Shown: positions 1-11,849 of the stretch, piece after piece
Numbering within the stretch: position 1 is the first letter of the stretch
Layout: every line of letters begins with the position of its first letter
Source: Echinarachnius parma
Taxonomy: Eukaryota > Echinodermata > Echinoidea > Clypeasteroida > Echinarachniidae
NCBI GenBank assembly: GCA_037951105.1
Contig: JBAMJV010004340.1
Coordinates: 1 to 64,000, forward strand
Length of the DNA: 64,000 nt
Direction of reading: 5' to 3'
The notes under the pieces: generated by a model
Told to the model about the DNA's origin: nothing
The model's input: the letters and a program-made list of their open reading frames with translations, nothing else
Databases searched by the model: none
Program-made: the position numbers and the translations under genes

Positions 1-404
1 GGAGGCGAGTGAAAAGTGAGCAGGCGCCGCCCAAATTTTAACTCCGCGCTAAAACTTCAGCGGCGACCGAGCGATGCCTAATAACCAGCGGTGCCCTGGG
101 TGGCCGAGCCACTCGGTGACCGGGCGGAATTGGCTGAAAACTCGCCGCCCGGCCGCCGAGCAGGGCTACTTTTAGGGGATGTGACCATAGCCTAAAGAAT
201 GTGGGCACTTTCTGTTTCGTACCGTAACGTTCCGAGCGGCGCAGCGAAAATATTGAACATCAAGACCAGCCGTGTGCAGCCCATCATCCTATTGTATCAA
301 GCCGCGCTATTTATTTGTTTACTGGCGGTAGCTAGCAGTGCAGTGGCAAAATTCACAGTACCGTATGGTATACCTGCGAGTTTCTTTAGCTCGCTTATAA
401 CGAG
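1..404. other. Relatively GC-rich leader of the window, no gene recognised
   Basis: The first 180 bases are richer in G, C and CpG than most of the window. A short open frame at 199-408 contains a hydrophobic run (IILLYQAALFICLLAVASS), but it has no supporting splice site and no homology I recognise. I therefore do not call a gene here. The stretch ends at the target duplication of the adjoining hAT-like element. Confidence 0.3.
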
Positions 405-599
405 GTAGTAACCAGGCGCGCCGGAAGTAGTTTTGGATTGGGGGGGCAAAACCCTAAGGGGCTCATGATTTATGTGTTTAGGGGCTCATGCCCAACCCCA
501 CTCACAGAGTTGCCAACTTTGAGCCAGAGGTGAGAGTGAGACATTGCGAGGATACAGCGACCAAGCCCGAGGGAGCGAATTATTGACTGAGCGGAGTCC

Positions 600-1161
600 C
601 CCCTCCCACGGTAGGGAGCTTTTGCATTTTTTAACTTGAAATTGTGCAATGTGGTGCATAAAAACATGATCCAACAACATAGCTTACAACCAAAAATGAG
701 TCCCGAGGGAGCGAAGCGACGAGGGCTGGGGCAGAGAGAGGGAGAGGGTTTGGGAGGGGGTATCCCCCTCCCACGGGGAAGATTTTGCATTTATATACAC
801 TGGAAATGGTGCATTCTGGTGCATACAAACATAAACCATATGCCACATTTGTATGATCCAACATCAAAGCTTACAGCCAAAAATGAGTCCCGAGGGAGCG
901 AAGCGACCGAGTGTTGGGGCAGAGCCAGAGGGGGAAGGGTTTGGAGGGGGTATCCCCTCCCACGGGGAAGATTTTGCATCTATATACTTGAAATGGTGCG
1001 ATTTGGTGCATAAAAACATATGCCACATTACGTATGATCCAACAACATAGCTTACAGCCAAAAATTAGTCCAGAGGGAGCGAAACGACTGAGGGCTGGGG
1101 CAGAGCCAGAGGGGGAGAGTTTGGGAGGGGGTATCCCCCTCCCACGGGGAAGATTTTGCAT
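600..1161 (+). repeat. About 185-bp tandem repeat, three to four copies
   Basis: The block ending CTCCCACGGGGAAGATTTTGCAT recurs at about 769-791, 957-979 and 1139-1161, with a diverged first copy ending near 627. Spacings are 188 and 182 bases. Each unit includes a GGGAGCGAAGCGAC segment and a GGTGCATAAAAACAT segment. Reverse-oriented relatives occur at 8429-8540 and 8899-9020, and a truncated one at 29886-29935. The small open frames in this array, on both strands, are by-products of the repeat. Confidence 0.85.
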
Positions 1162-1401
1162 TGATATACTTGAAATGGTGCAATTTGGTGCACGTCACAC
1201 AAACAGCCACAAACAGCCTACACAGGAACTACGTGGACCGGTACATAAAAATCCACCCCAGACGTACCATACGCAAGTTACACAACAAACTGAGATAATT
1301 TGTTTACGCGCGAAGCGCGCAGCGAAAACGTTAAATGGATGATTGTATAACTTAGTTTTTAAACGTTAGAATTAACAAGTATTGGCTGATACATTCTTTT
1401 C

Positions 1402-1460
1402 CCTTTTCTTTCTTTCTTTCTTTCTTTTCTTTTCTTTTTCTTTTTTTTGAGGGGGGGGGG
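1402..1460. repeat. Pyrimidine microsatellite (TTTC)n followed by poly-G
   Basis: A run of TTTC/TTTTC units passes directly into a poly-G tract at about 1452-1464. It sits inside the right half of the 413-1561 element. Just to its right, 1472-1499 is a palindrome of G-run, CAAAA, ACGCG, TTTTG and C-run that can form a hairpin. Confidence 0.8.
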
Positions 1461-1569
1461 GGGGCTTTTTGGGGGGGCAAAAACGCGTTTTGCCCCCCCA
1501 CTTTTTGGATTGGGGGGGGGGGGGCGGCCGCCCCCCTGCCCCCCCACTTCCGGCGCCTATGGTAGTAAC

Positions 1570-2690
1570 TAGTATACTGCTTACAATTCGGGCCAAATCC
1601 TTCAGTCCCGATTATTCTAGTGTGTGTTTCTATGGCATACGTACATGCAGCATGCTATTAATTCCGGTTCAATAACAATAGATAACATTACTTATCTGAT
1701 CGGATATAACGAGTTATTTTGCTGAACCAAATATACTAATAACTAAGTATAAATATGATATGTCTTGGTTTTAAAAATATGGGCTTCGTGTTTTCAACTG
1801 ATCAAGTTAAAGTGATGCCTGTAAAGTGTCTAACTCCACGAAAAAATACTTGGAGCTTCCACGTTTCTCTTCTGCCGTGTTGCTTAGCTTATGGTAAGAG
1901 AAGAATAAAATAGGGTTAGATTTTTTTCAAATGTCCCTTTGGTATGAAGATAATTATCATTGAAAGTCATTATTTCAAATATGCGTTGATCAACGGTTTT
2001 GATAAAAAGTACAATAGTCGTAGCTAAACGCGTCCGGATCGGCAGCACGCGTGGGAACTTTCCAGAGATTGAACTTTGAACCCAGCGAGCGCGAATTCCA
2101 TGAATTCTGTAGGCTACTACGTCTGTAAACATACACGGGTGCGAATATCTCAAACAGTCGATAATTACTGCGACAAATGTATGGCAGACCATCAGTATTT
2201 GGTGATAAAATATTGACTCAATATTCGTTTTTTCACTAGGTAAACAGTGTTCGTTTTCTTTCAAACTTTCACAAATCTTTCAATTGTATTTTACAATGAT
2301 ATTGATATAAGATTGAAGTCTCAAATGTCATTTTGTGCAATATCTGACACTTTACAGTGAGTGAAAGTGAGTTTGACGAATCTACTTCAGTCGTAAAATT
2401 CATCAAAACGCCTTTGATCGTACACGTAGGATTGTCCGTTGAGAATTGACCATTTAAAAACAACCCCCATGCAGGATATATTTTTTTGTTTCGTTATAAA
2501 TATAGCGGAATATTGTGCAAAAACATGAAGCATTGGCCCTAAATAATCGTTTTTACTAAAAAAAAAATAATTATGGAATATGATTTCTTATACTGATCTT
2601 CCGAACATACTGCCGTTTAGTTTGCCTAGCTTCAGTGAGAATTACCTTAAGTCCCATACGTAATTAAACACAATGATGTTGTGGATTTAA
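1570..2690. other. AT-rich intergenic sequence, nothing recognised
   Basis: I see no exon, RNA gene or clear repeat structure in these 1.1 kb. Minus-strand open frames at 1884-2264 and 2269-2463 have no recognisable domain and look like chance frames. Confidence 0.4.
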
Positions 2691-3245
2691 GCTATTTAAA
2701 AGAAGCAATCTGATTGGTTCAAGCTTACGGGACAGCGTTGCGTTCTAATTCTACTGAAAGATGCACTGGGATTAAACAATTTCACAGAGTGTTATTTTTG
2801 TTCAAGTTTTTTCCACTTAATAAAAAAAATGGGTGTATTGATTAGACTGGTACACGTCACACTCCTCGCAGAGCCTAATCCACGATATCAAGATAATACA
2901 AAGCAGTTTCATTGCCGCAAAAGAATAGATTTTATAATTATAATGAAATGGAATCTATTGGAAAATCACGTAGACCGCCTGGTGTTTGGCCGAAACTGCT
3001 TTAGTTTTCACTTTTTGTGACACCCCCTCGACATCTACATGAAATTCTACCAGAAGGTAGAGAAAAATATAGTGAAAATAACTCCACATCTCGTCAAGCT
3101 CAAAAGATGCACAGTGGAAAAAACTTGAAACAATTTTTTACAACACTCTCTTTAAAATAATCCAATCCCAGTGCATCTCTCATTAGAACGTAACGCTGTC
3201 CCATAAGCTAGAGCCAATCAGATCGCTTGTTTTATCGTTGTGCTA
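2690..3245. repeat. Foldback (inverted-repeat) element
   Basis: The left arm near 2700-2825 includes AGCAATCTGATTGG, then GATGCACTGGGATT, then TTTTTTCCACTT. It reappears reverse-complemented near 3110-3235. A third diverged copy of the arm lies at about 3925-4000. The interior has no coding capacity that I recognise. This is probably a MITE-like DNA transposon derivative. Confidence 0.6.
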
Positions 3246-3517
3246 AAAGTTAATTTTGATGCGATGTGATGACACGAACTTTATCTGGATTTTGTTGTAT
3301 ACATGGAATCTCAACTCACAGTAAATTCATTCGTTTAGACGAATTAATTCCGGAATAGATAAGGAATGAGTATCACTTTGAAAAATTACCAAAAACACAT
3401 TTGAAGTTGATAAATAATTTTAGGAATAGAGACCGATCTTCGGCTAACGAAGATCATCAGGCTATTGTCGCCTGAGCTCCGGGGCACTGGTCGGCTACGT
3501 ATAAGGTGGCAGGGAGG

Positions 3518-3741
3518 CATACCGTAGAACACCATCGTCAAGCACCCCCCAAGCACCTATACGCATCTGGCTTTTAAAGACGTTTCCATGAGATTCACCT
3601 CCATTATTATCCTCATGAATATTCCTCACCATTATTTGCATTCTTGATTAAAGTTTCCCGTTTGGACAGAGAGCGGGCGCTCTTTAAAAGCAAGATGCAT
3701 ATTGGTGCTTGGGGGTGCTTGACGATGGTGTTCTACGGTAA
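3518..3741. repeat. Compact foldback MITE with about 60-bp arms
   Basis: TACCGTAGAACACCATCGTC opens the left arm (3518-3579) and its reverse complement closes the right arm (3680-3741). The arms stay complementary through the CAAGCACC and CTTTTAAAGA segments. The roughly 100-bp centre is unrelated. Transcribed, it would form a long hairpin. Confidence 0.75.
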
Positions 3742-3999
3742 TGTAATCGCCATCAGCATGAATCTGGGACGTTGTCCTTTCTTAAGATTACCCCAAATGT
3801 AGAAAATAAAATAGAAACAAGGCTTTCCTCCCATATTCATGCTGATGATGTTTGTGTTGGGCCAACCTGGTGCGGCCCGGCGGGAAGAGCATGTTGATGT
3901 TACGTACATCTTAATTTAGCTCTACGATAAAACAAGCAATCTGATTAGCTCTTGCTAACGGGGTCGCGTTACGTTCCAATGAAAGATGCACTGGGATTG

Positions 4000-5905
4000 G
4001 ATACATTAGTGTTTATGCCGTGTATATAAGGCGCGCGGTTTAAACCAAAGCTTGTGATTGGCTTAGACTCTGATGCACTGTAATCCGTACTTGAGAGACG
4101 CACAGTGATTGGACAAAATGCATCCAAGTAAATCGATATTTTCGATGATTTTTTTCATTTTATAAACTTATGTGCACGTTTCGCGATTGACGAGATATTC
4201 ATTCCATACTTAAATATATTTATAAACAATCTCCACTACTTAAAATGTAACTGTACGAGGGGTATCACAAAAGTAACGAATTTTCACCCTCGCCCGGCGG
4301 TCTAACGAAGGAAAAGCTGTAATTTGAACGTTAGTAGACTTCTTAATAATCATAAATCCCGAAAAGTATATTCTTTTGAATTTCAATGAAAGACAGCATT
4401 GCTCAGTAGCCAGAAGCCGATTTGAATGATTATCAAACGATTCATTGTGTTAAGTGTATAGTTGCGATAAGTACTGGGCCGGCGGGGGCGGGATTAATGA
4501 ATGAGCCGCCTCTGAACATAATGAGTTCATTGTTAGGAGCGGATATCACTGCGCCGACCCACCAGCTAGGATGAAAGGAAACCGACGAGGCTTTGTTCAA
4601 TTACGTAATACCGGCGAAAGCTTTGCTGATTAGCTGATGAATAACGGTTTATGCGTGTGCACTGATTTTTTTTATTTTTTTTTAAATAGTATTTTATTTT
4701 TCTCTCAAACAAACAAATTTACAACGTAAATCATTTGCAATACAAAACAAATTCTTTCAACAAATTCATATGAATACTCATAAATTATTATTTACAATCC
4801 ACATACAATTAAGTGTTACCTAAACAATAATCATACTCTTACTCTATACAATTCATATTTTCTGTATGTTTTCTTTTAACATTTTCCAACCACTTTTCGT
4901 TTAATTTCATGTTAGCAAGATCTTAATGTATGTAATTTGAGAGAATATTATAATTTAAGTACAACACTGTTTTTTTTATTATTTGAAAGTGTTTCATTCT
5001 CTCTCAAATCATTATTTTCCAGAGAACACTTTTAAAAGTACAAATGTGGATCAACCAAAGCTCTTATCAAAATCATCATATCCAATTAAAAAATAAAATT
5101 AAAAAACATGTCAAAAACCAACAAACTAACAATTGTGTACACCATTACATATAAATGTGCAACCTATCAACATAAATAGAATGATAATCATTATAGTGTT
5201 TGAGAGAAAACCTATATTAAAAAAAAGGAAAACAATGGAGAGATAACAGAAGAAAGAGAAGAAGAAAAACAAAAAGAAAAAAAGAAAAAAAAGGGGGGGG
5301 GGAGGCGGTAGTAAGAAAAGAAAACAGTACTTGGTGTCTCTGTCTCATACCCTAGGCAGAGAGTGTGTTCCATTTTCTGTAATGGATTCGCAAAATCCCT
5401 CTCTGTTCAGCTATCTTTCTTTCTTCCTCTTTAGATTTGCTGCTTGTTGATCGATCATAAAAAGCGAAACAGTTAAAGCTAACGGTTCAACTTTCGCTCG
5501 CTGTGTGAGAATGCTTTTCTGAATGATGCCAAACTTTAGAGGCGACTTTCTCCGTTGTTTTACAAATATCGAGGCTCTGGTCCGCGTCATTAAATTGCGT
5601 TTTCTGGCCTTCAACAAACTTATTTGTATCAAGTAATACATTATTATAAAACTGAAATCCTAGAGAATTCAAAACGCTAAAAATCTAAATTTTGATATTT
5701 CCGAAAATTAACCGAAAGTGTTAGAGGTGGACACAATAGTTTACATGTAAATAGCGCGTCATTGCTAGTGGGGCACTCGAGCTCCGCCACTTGGCATGTT
5801 CTTAATTATATGTAACTGCATGGATATATTATTACGACAGGAGGGGTACAGGTACATGTACCAAAACCATCAGTGAAGAAGTATCCATTGCATAAACCAA
5901 CGCTA
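4000..5905. other. AT-rich intergenic stretch, no gene recognised
   Basis: The sequence includes long A/T-rich simple stretches (4670-5300) that end in a purine tract of A, G and a G9 run at about 5260-5310. I see no gene. Minus-strand frames at 5411-5672 carry no domain that I know. Confidence 0.4.
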
Positions 5906-6667
5906 TACTAAGGGGAGGGCCAACATCGAAAAAGTGGCTTCCTTAAGGACTTAGGTTGCCAGATCTCCACAACAAGTTTAAACCAATTTTATTTGCAAGT
6001 ATTTTTAGTGAGACAAATTAATTCGGAGGTCTACCTCAACAATTTTGTTGCGAACACCTTCAAATCCAAGATGGCGTCCAAAAAAGTAGTCGTTTTGACT
6101 TGCTATAGATTATTGGCAATATCACAAACAACACCTGGAATAGGCATGATTTTGCAGTCATATTAAAGACAATCAAATTTCCTATAATCTGATACCAAAC
6201 ACAATGGGTTTCAGAATATGTAACACGGTCATTTTTAGCCCCAAACTCAAATTTTAGGCATTTTTTCCCAAAAATATGAAATTATTGATTTACATAATTC
6301 GGGATATATCAATAATCGTATTAGCAGTTGAATTAATACTTTTCGAAAAACTGTCCAATTATATTAACAATACTCTCTAAAAATTTCAAGTGTATATTGT
6401 ATCTGAACAAAATGTTATAGTTCTTGGAACTCAGCATTTGATATCGACAAATACAGCTAATTTGTACGATTTCGAACATTATACAGGGTGCCCCAATAAA
6501 TGTAATTCTTGTTTACGGACTTTATTCAAGAATTTCTTCTAAATAATGACATATTGTTGATACCATTTTTTAGCAAAACCTTCAGTTTTCTTCTTTTATG
6601 TCATAAATATGCCGCCATCGGTTTGCAATAGTACACGAAAATAGTGTATCGGTAATTTCACTGCAAT

Positions 6668-6897
6668 AATTTCATTCATTTCATTTCAATTTATTCAGCA
6701 GTTCCATAAAAACATACATATAAAATACAAACAATAAATAGGAATACTACACAAACAAAAAACAATGAAAATGCAAAGAGATGCAGCAGAAAGGCAGAGC
6801 CTTATATAAAAGCTGGATCCTTCATAAAAATATCACCTCAGTAAAAACATTTTTTTTAAAGATTACACGATAATTGCCCTGTCATACTCAAATTCAC

Positions 6898-6959
<62 letters not shown>

Positions 6960-7220
6960 ACACATATGCCTGTAAACAGTATGATTATTGCACAGTTGAA
7001 TTTCTAAGTAAAAGTTGTTTATACTTTTTCTTAAAAACATTCAAAGATAAACTAGACTTGATATCATTATTTTGGTATTTCATTCCATATTTTTGGACCA
7101 TTACAAAATATAGATTTTTGAAAAGCTGTAGTCCTTATAAGAGGTAGACAATAATTATAAGCACTGCGAGTTTCATAATTATGCACAGTTGAATTTACAT
7201 CAAAATACATCAAAAAAATA
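6668..7220 (-). mobile_element. 5'-truncated non-LTR retrotransposon (LINE), 3' end
   Basis: On the minus strand the frame reads through NSTVHNYETRSAYN, then LPLIRTT, then FCNGPKIWNEIPK. This is the pattern of the C-terminal end of LINE reverse transcriptase ORFs. A (GT)n tract and a 3' tail of GAAAT-type repeats follow. The insertion interrupts duplication copy 1, and copy 2 at about 10217 shows the empty site. AATAAT flanks both ends as a likely target duplication. Only the last part of ORF2 is present, so the copy is dead on arrival. Confidence 0.75.
6900..6957. repeat. (AC)n microsatellite
   Basis: An uninterrupted dinucleotide run of about 28 units lies inside the LINE 3' UTR. Confidence 0.97.
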
Positions 7221-7425
7221 ATAAATCCATCATGCAAAGTGCATAGTGCAATATTCGAATGGGAGGCGCTCGTCATTTACAGTTGGATCGACCATATCTT
7301 GATAATTATGTTTTTAACATGATTATTATTCGGAACACCACAGTTAGCTAGACTTTTTCAGGGTTCGGAAAACACTTTGAATAGGCTATTAGGTTTATTT
7401 TAGGGTAACTTTTTGTACCACCATG

Positions 7426-9062
7426 CAGTGGCGTAGCTACGGGGGGGCACGTGCCCCCCCCCCCCCCCCCCCCCCATCGTTTGGCCCCCCCCCAAAAAAA
7501 ATAATAATAATAAAATGACGATCCGACATGAAGCCAAATGTGTCTACAATGTATATAATTCATTATTATCACGTTTTATTTAATGTGTGATAATAATCAT
7601 TATCAACGATAATAACCAAGAACATAACAGTCGTTCCCTAGTACTAGCAATAGCGCACCTATATCAGTTTGAAGAATCCTTCCAATATAGCGCCTTATGC
7701 AAATTTTCAGTCCCGTGCGCGAGGATCGACGCTCACCGCATTTCAGAAGACATAGAGCGCGTATAGGCCTAACAAACTTCCTAGCATGGTAAATCGTTTA
7801 TCATACCAAGGGCCCTTTTAGGATCTTGAATCTGCCTCCCGCTTTTATAGATAATTTTGACGCCTTCATGCAGGCTATAAAGGCGCATAGCTGCACTACG
7901 TAGTCCTAAATGTCTAGGTAAAGACAAACTTCTTTTACTAATTTCTTCACGCCAAATGCACCCGTTCCATTAATTCATGATGCATAATATAGGCATATTG
8001 TTGATGATCATGATTGAAGGAGCACCAGTCATCTTCTCCAGAGTCGATATCTGCATCAGTTGAGCATAGGCCTACTGAAACTAATTCAAGGGACACGAGC
8101 ATAGCTGTTTTTGTTTTAGTTTGAAAAGGACTGTAAATCTTAATTTTTGCCGCGTGCTTCGCGCGCATATTCTGATATACTGATATATACGAAATTTATT
8201 AGACCCTCATCTATTATGTCTATAGCACACTATCATCGGAAAATAAAATAATTTGAAATAATATATCTTTTAGTAAATTCGGTCCATATGCGCTGAATGC
8301 AAATAAAATTGGAATATTATGTCCCCCACATTAGAAAGGGGAGGAGATTGTCCCACTCCTTTGTCATTAAGTATGTTTGGTTCCATACTTATATACTTTA
8401 TATTACGTGAAATTTCTGTCTTAGGTGTGCACCAAATCGCACAATTTCAGGCCCCAAAATACGAAAGCTCCCTACTGTGGGAGGGGGACACCCCCTCCCA
8501 CACCCTCCCCCAATCGGTCGCTTCGCTTCCTCGCAATGTCTCCCCTCCACTTTTGCTTAGTTCCATTGGAGATCAATGCCCTAGACTATATCGATGGCTC
8601 TATCTGTGGATCCATCTCACGGGTTTAATCTTTCCTCGCTATTACCGTTTTAAAATACGTAACGAGTAGATTCACTATTATATACCATTTTAACACAATG
8701 ATAAAGACAATAATGACCATACTTCTACAGTGATAATTTAAACACCAATTTCAAAAAATTCAAAAAAATGTAGACAAGCATACGGCGTGAGAGTATTTGG
8801 GTCTGGTGTGTGTGTACACGTAGGTTTGATTGTGTGTGTATACTTTATCATGAGGGAAATGATTTCTTTAATTCAGTATTATCAAATTTCCTTCCAAGGT
8901 ATGCACCAAATTGCATTATTTCAAGTAAAAATTTGCAAAAGCTCCCTTCCGTAGGAGGGGGGACACCCCCCTCCCACACCCTCCCCCCCCCCCCCCCTCG
9001 GGCGCTACGCTCCCTCGCAGCTGTCCCCCCCCCCCATTCACTTGACCCTCGCTACGCCACTG
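7426..9062. mobile_element. hAT-like transposon with 8-bp target duplication
   Basis: The left end CAGTGGCGTAGC and the reverse complement of the right end match for 12 bases. The flanking CCACCATG is duplicated at 7418-7425 and 9063-9070. Copy 2 of the host duplication has a single CCACCATG at about 10417-10424, which is the empty site. The interior (1.6 kb) has G and C homopolymers near both ends and two reverse-oriented units of the 185-bp repeat type (8429-8540, 8899-9020). I see no transposase, so it is probably non-autonomous. Confidence 0.8.
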
Positions 9063-9452
9063 CCACCATGTACATTTGTAACCGTAGTAACAACAATAAA
9101 TCATATATTTGGCTACTACAAGCCGCATTATGCACACTAACATGGAGGAAAACAAATCACCCTATAGCTGCTATTTTTAAGTTTTTAAAGTAAACATTTG
9201 TTGATTTGGTATATCTTTGTCGGCTGTTGTTACCATGGTTACACGAGTACAGTGTAGTGCAAAAAAATAAACATTCGGCTTGCTGAGGCTTTTCGGTGTT
9301 GTGCATATTAGTTTAGCAATTGAGATTGTTTTGTTTTAATACTGAGTCAGACAAATTGTATAGACCTTTATGGTCTCCAGGTACATGTAATAAGATATGA
9401 GGGGCATGAAGGGTGCGTTCCTCGCGATCAAGATGGTGTTCGAAGCTAGATA

Positions 9453-10846
9453 TAAGGGGAGGGCCAACATCGAAAAGTGGCTTCGTTAAGGACTTAGGTT
9501 GCCAGATCTCCACAACAAGTTTAAACCAATTTTATTTGCAAGTATTTTTAGTGAGATAAATTAATTCGGAGGTCTACCTCAAAAATGTTGTTGCGAACAC
9601 CTTCAAATCCAAGATGGCGTCCAAAAAAGTAGTCGTTTTGACTTGCTATAGATTATTGGCAATATTTCACAAACAACACCTGGAATAGGCATGATTTTGC
9701 AGTCATATTAAAGACAATCACATTTCCTATAATCTGATACCAAACACAATGGGTTTCAGAATAGGTAACACGGTCATTTTTAGCCCCAAACTCAAATTTT
9801 AGAAATTTTTTCCAAAAAATATGAAATTATGAATTTACATAATTCGGCATATATCAATAATTGCATTAGCAGTTGAATTAATACTTTTCGAAAAACTGTC
9901 CAATTATATTAACAATACTCTCTAAAGATTTCAAGTGTATATTGTATCTGAACAAAAAGTTATAGTTCTTGGAACTCAGCATTTGATATCGACAAATACA
10001 GCCAATTTGTACGATTTCGAAGACTATACAGGGTGCCCCAATAAATGTAATTCTTGTTTACGGACTTTATTCAAGAATTTCTCCTAAATAATGACATATT
10101 GTTGATACCATTTTTTAGCAAAACCTTCAGTTTTCTTCTTTTATGTCATAAATATGCCGCCATCGGTTGGCAATAGTACACGAAAATAGTGTATCGGTAA
10201 TTTTACTGCAATAATACATCCATAATGCAAAGTGCATAGTGAAATATTCGAATGGGAGGCGCTCGTCATTTACAGTTTGATCGACCATATCTTGATAATT
10301 ATGTTTTTAACATTATTATTATTCGGAACACCACAGTTAGCTAGACTTTTTCAGGGTTCGGAAAACACTTTGAATAGGCTATTAGGTTTATCTTAGGGTA
10401 ACTTTTTGTACCACCATGTACATTTGTAACCGTAGTAACAACAACAATAGAAATATAATAAATCATATATTTGGCTACTACAAGCCGCATTATGCACACT
10501 AATTTTCGCGTGAACATGGAGGAAAACAAATCACATGTAAAATAACACCCTATAGCTGCTATTTTTAAGTTTTTAAAGTAAACATTTGTTGATTTGGTAC
10601 ATCTTTGTTCATAATCGGCTGTTGTTACCATGGTTACACGAGTACAGTGTAGTGCAAAAAAATAAACATTCGGCTTGCTGAGGCTTTTCGGTGTTGTGCA
10701 TATTAGTTTAGCAATTGAGATTGTTTTGTTTTAATACTGAGTCAGACAAATTGTATAGACCTTTATGGTATCCAGGTACATGTAATAAGATATGAGGGGC
10801 ATGAAGGGTGCGTTCCTCGCGATCAAGATGGTGTTCGAAGCTAGAT
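9453..10846. repeat. Tandem segmental duplication, copy 2 (uninterrupted)
   Basis: This is the intact copy of the 1.39-kb block of copy 1 at 5909-9452. It serves as the pre-insertion reference for both mobile elements in copy 1. It contains the segment CAGGGTGCCCCAATAAATG (near 10028), which is also in copy 1 and, diverged and inverted, near 11262. Confidence 0.88.
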
Positions 10847-11199
10847 ACGCTCTGCACATATTACAGTATGTCCCGAATATTGTGTACTTCAGTCCTTCAG
10901 TAAGACACTTATTAAAGATAATGAGCATGATCTTGATACTGTTTTAAACACATCATGGACACCCAGTATGATTCGAATTCGCAATATGCATGGCATGCGC
11001 GTCAGTATGCAGCTGACTGGAATGATTCATGTGGAGTGGAATTAAGTTCATTTTTAGCGTTTGATTTATGATAAATGCAGTTAAACAAAATATACAGGAC
11101 AGACACAACATCTACGCGGACTATACATAATGATGGTGAAATATTCATCATATTACAAGAAATTGTGTTTCTTTTTGTATTTGTTCATAACTGGAACTG

Positions 11200-11846
11200 A
11201 AGGTGTCCCGAGATTGACGCAATCATTTGGTAGACAAATCCTCTTATTAAGATTACACATTTTTGAGACACCCTGTATAGCATGAAAAATCATGCAAAAC
11301 TACCCATTTTGTGGATAGCTAATGCTGACTTCAAAGTACTATAATTTGTTGTTCAGATACGGTATACACACGAAATTTTTAGGGTGTATTGTCGATATCA
11401 TTGGACATTTTTTTGAAAAGTATTAGATTGACTGATAATACAATTATTGATTTATATGTAATTATGTAAATCAATAATTTCATATTTTGGGGGAAAATTC
11501 ATAAAATTTGAGTTTGGGGCTAAATATGACCGTGATACATATCCTGAACCTCACGGTGTTTGGTATCAGGTTATAGGAAATCTAATTGCCTTTAATATGA
11601 TTGCAGAATAATCTTGATATAAGGTGTCGTTTGGGAAATCTCGCCAATTATCTATAGCAATACAAAACGGCTGCCTTTTTGGACGCCATCTTGGATTTTG
11701 AGGTGTTCGCAACAAAAATGTTGAGGTAGACCTCTGAATTATGTTGCCTTATTAAAAATACTTGCAATTAGAATCGGTTTAAACTTGTTGTGGAGATCTG
11801 GCAACCTAAAGTCACTTTTTCGACATTGGCCCTCCCCTTATACATG
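11200..11846 (-). repeat. Diverged inverted copy of the first half of the duplicated block
   Basis: Read on the minus strand, it starts at 11846 with AAGGGGAGGGCCAATGTCG and runs through the same landmarks, including the ATCTCCACAACAAGTTTAAAC segment and the CAGGGTGTCTC segment. It is clearly more diverged than the two tandem copies, so the family is an interspersed repeat and older than the tandem duplication. Confidence 0.75.
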
Positions 11847-11849
11847 ATG

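Larger units (their letters stand above)
413..1561. mobile_element. Non-autonomous hAT-like DNA transposon with 8-bp target duplication
   Basis: The left end starts CAGGCGCGCCGGAAGT. The right end, read in reverse complement, is CATAGGCGCCGGAAGT, so the two form imperfect terminal inverted repeats. The flanks carry the same 8 bases, GTAGTAAC, at 405-412 and 1562-1569, as expected for hAT superfamily insertions. The interior has no transposase and consists largely of about 185-bp tandem repeats (600-1161), a (TTTC)n tract (1402-1450) and G-runs. Mobilisation would need a transposase supplied by another copy. The hAT assignment rests on target-duplication length and end sequence only. Confidence 0.65.
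5909..9452. repeat. Tandem segmental duplication, copy 1 (interrupted by two insertions)
   Basis: The block starts TAAGGGGAGGGCCAACATCG and ends TGTTCGAAGCTAGA. The same block follows directly as copy 2 at 9453-10846, nearly identical in sequence. Copy 1 is longer because a LINE fragment (about 6668-7220) and a hAT-like element (7426-9062) were inserted after the duplication. Small internal deletions also distinguish the copies around 9085-9215. No protein-coding exon is visible in the block. Confidence 0.85.

Noticed and set aside
199-408. 69-residue frame with a hydrophobic run, as a possible signal-peptide exon of the receptor
   Set aside because: The hydrophobic run is far from the Met, no convincing phase-1 donor follows, and nothing else links it to the gene 19 kb away.
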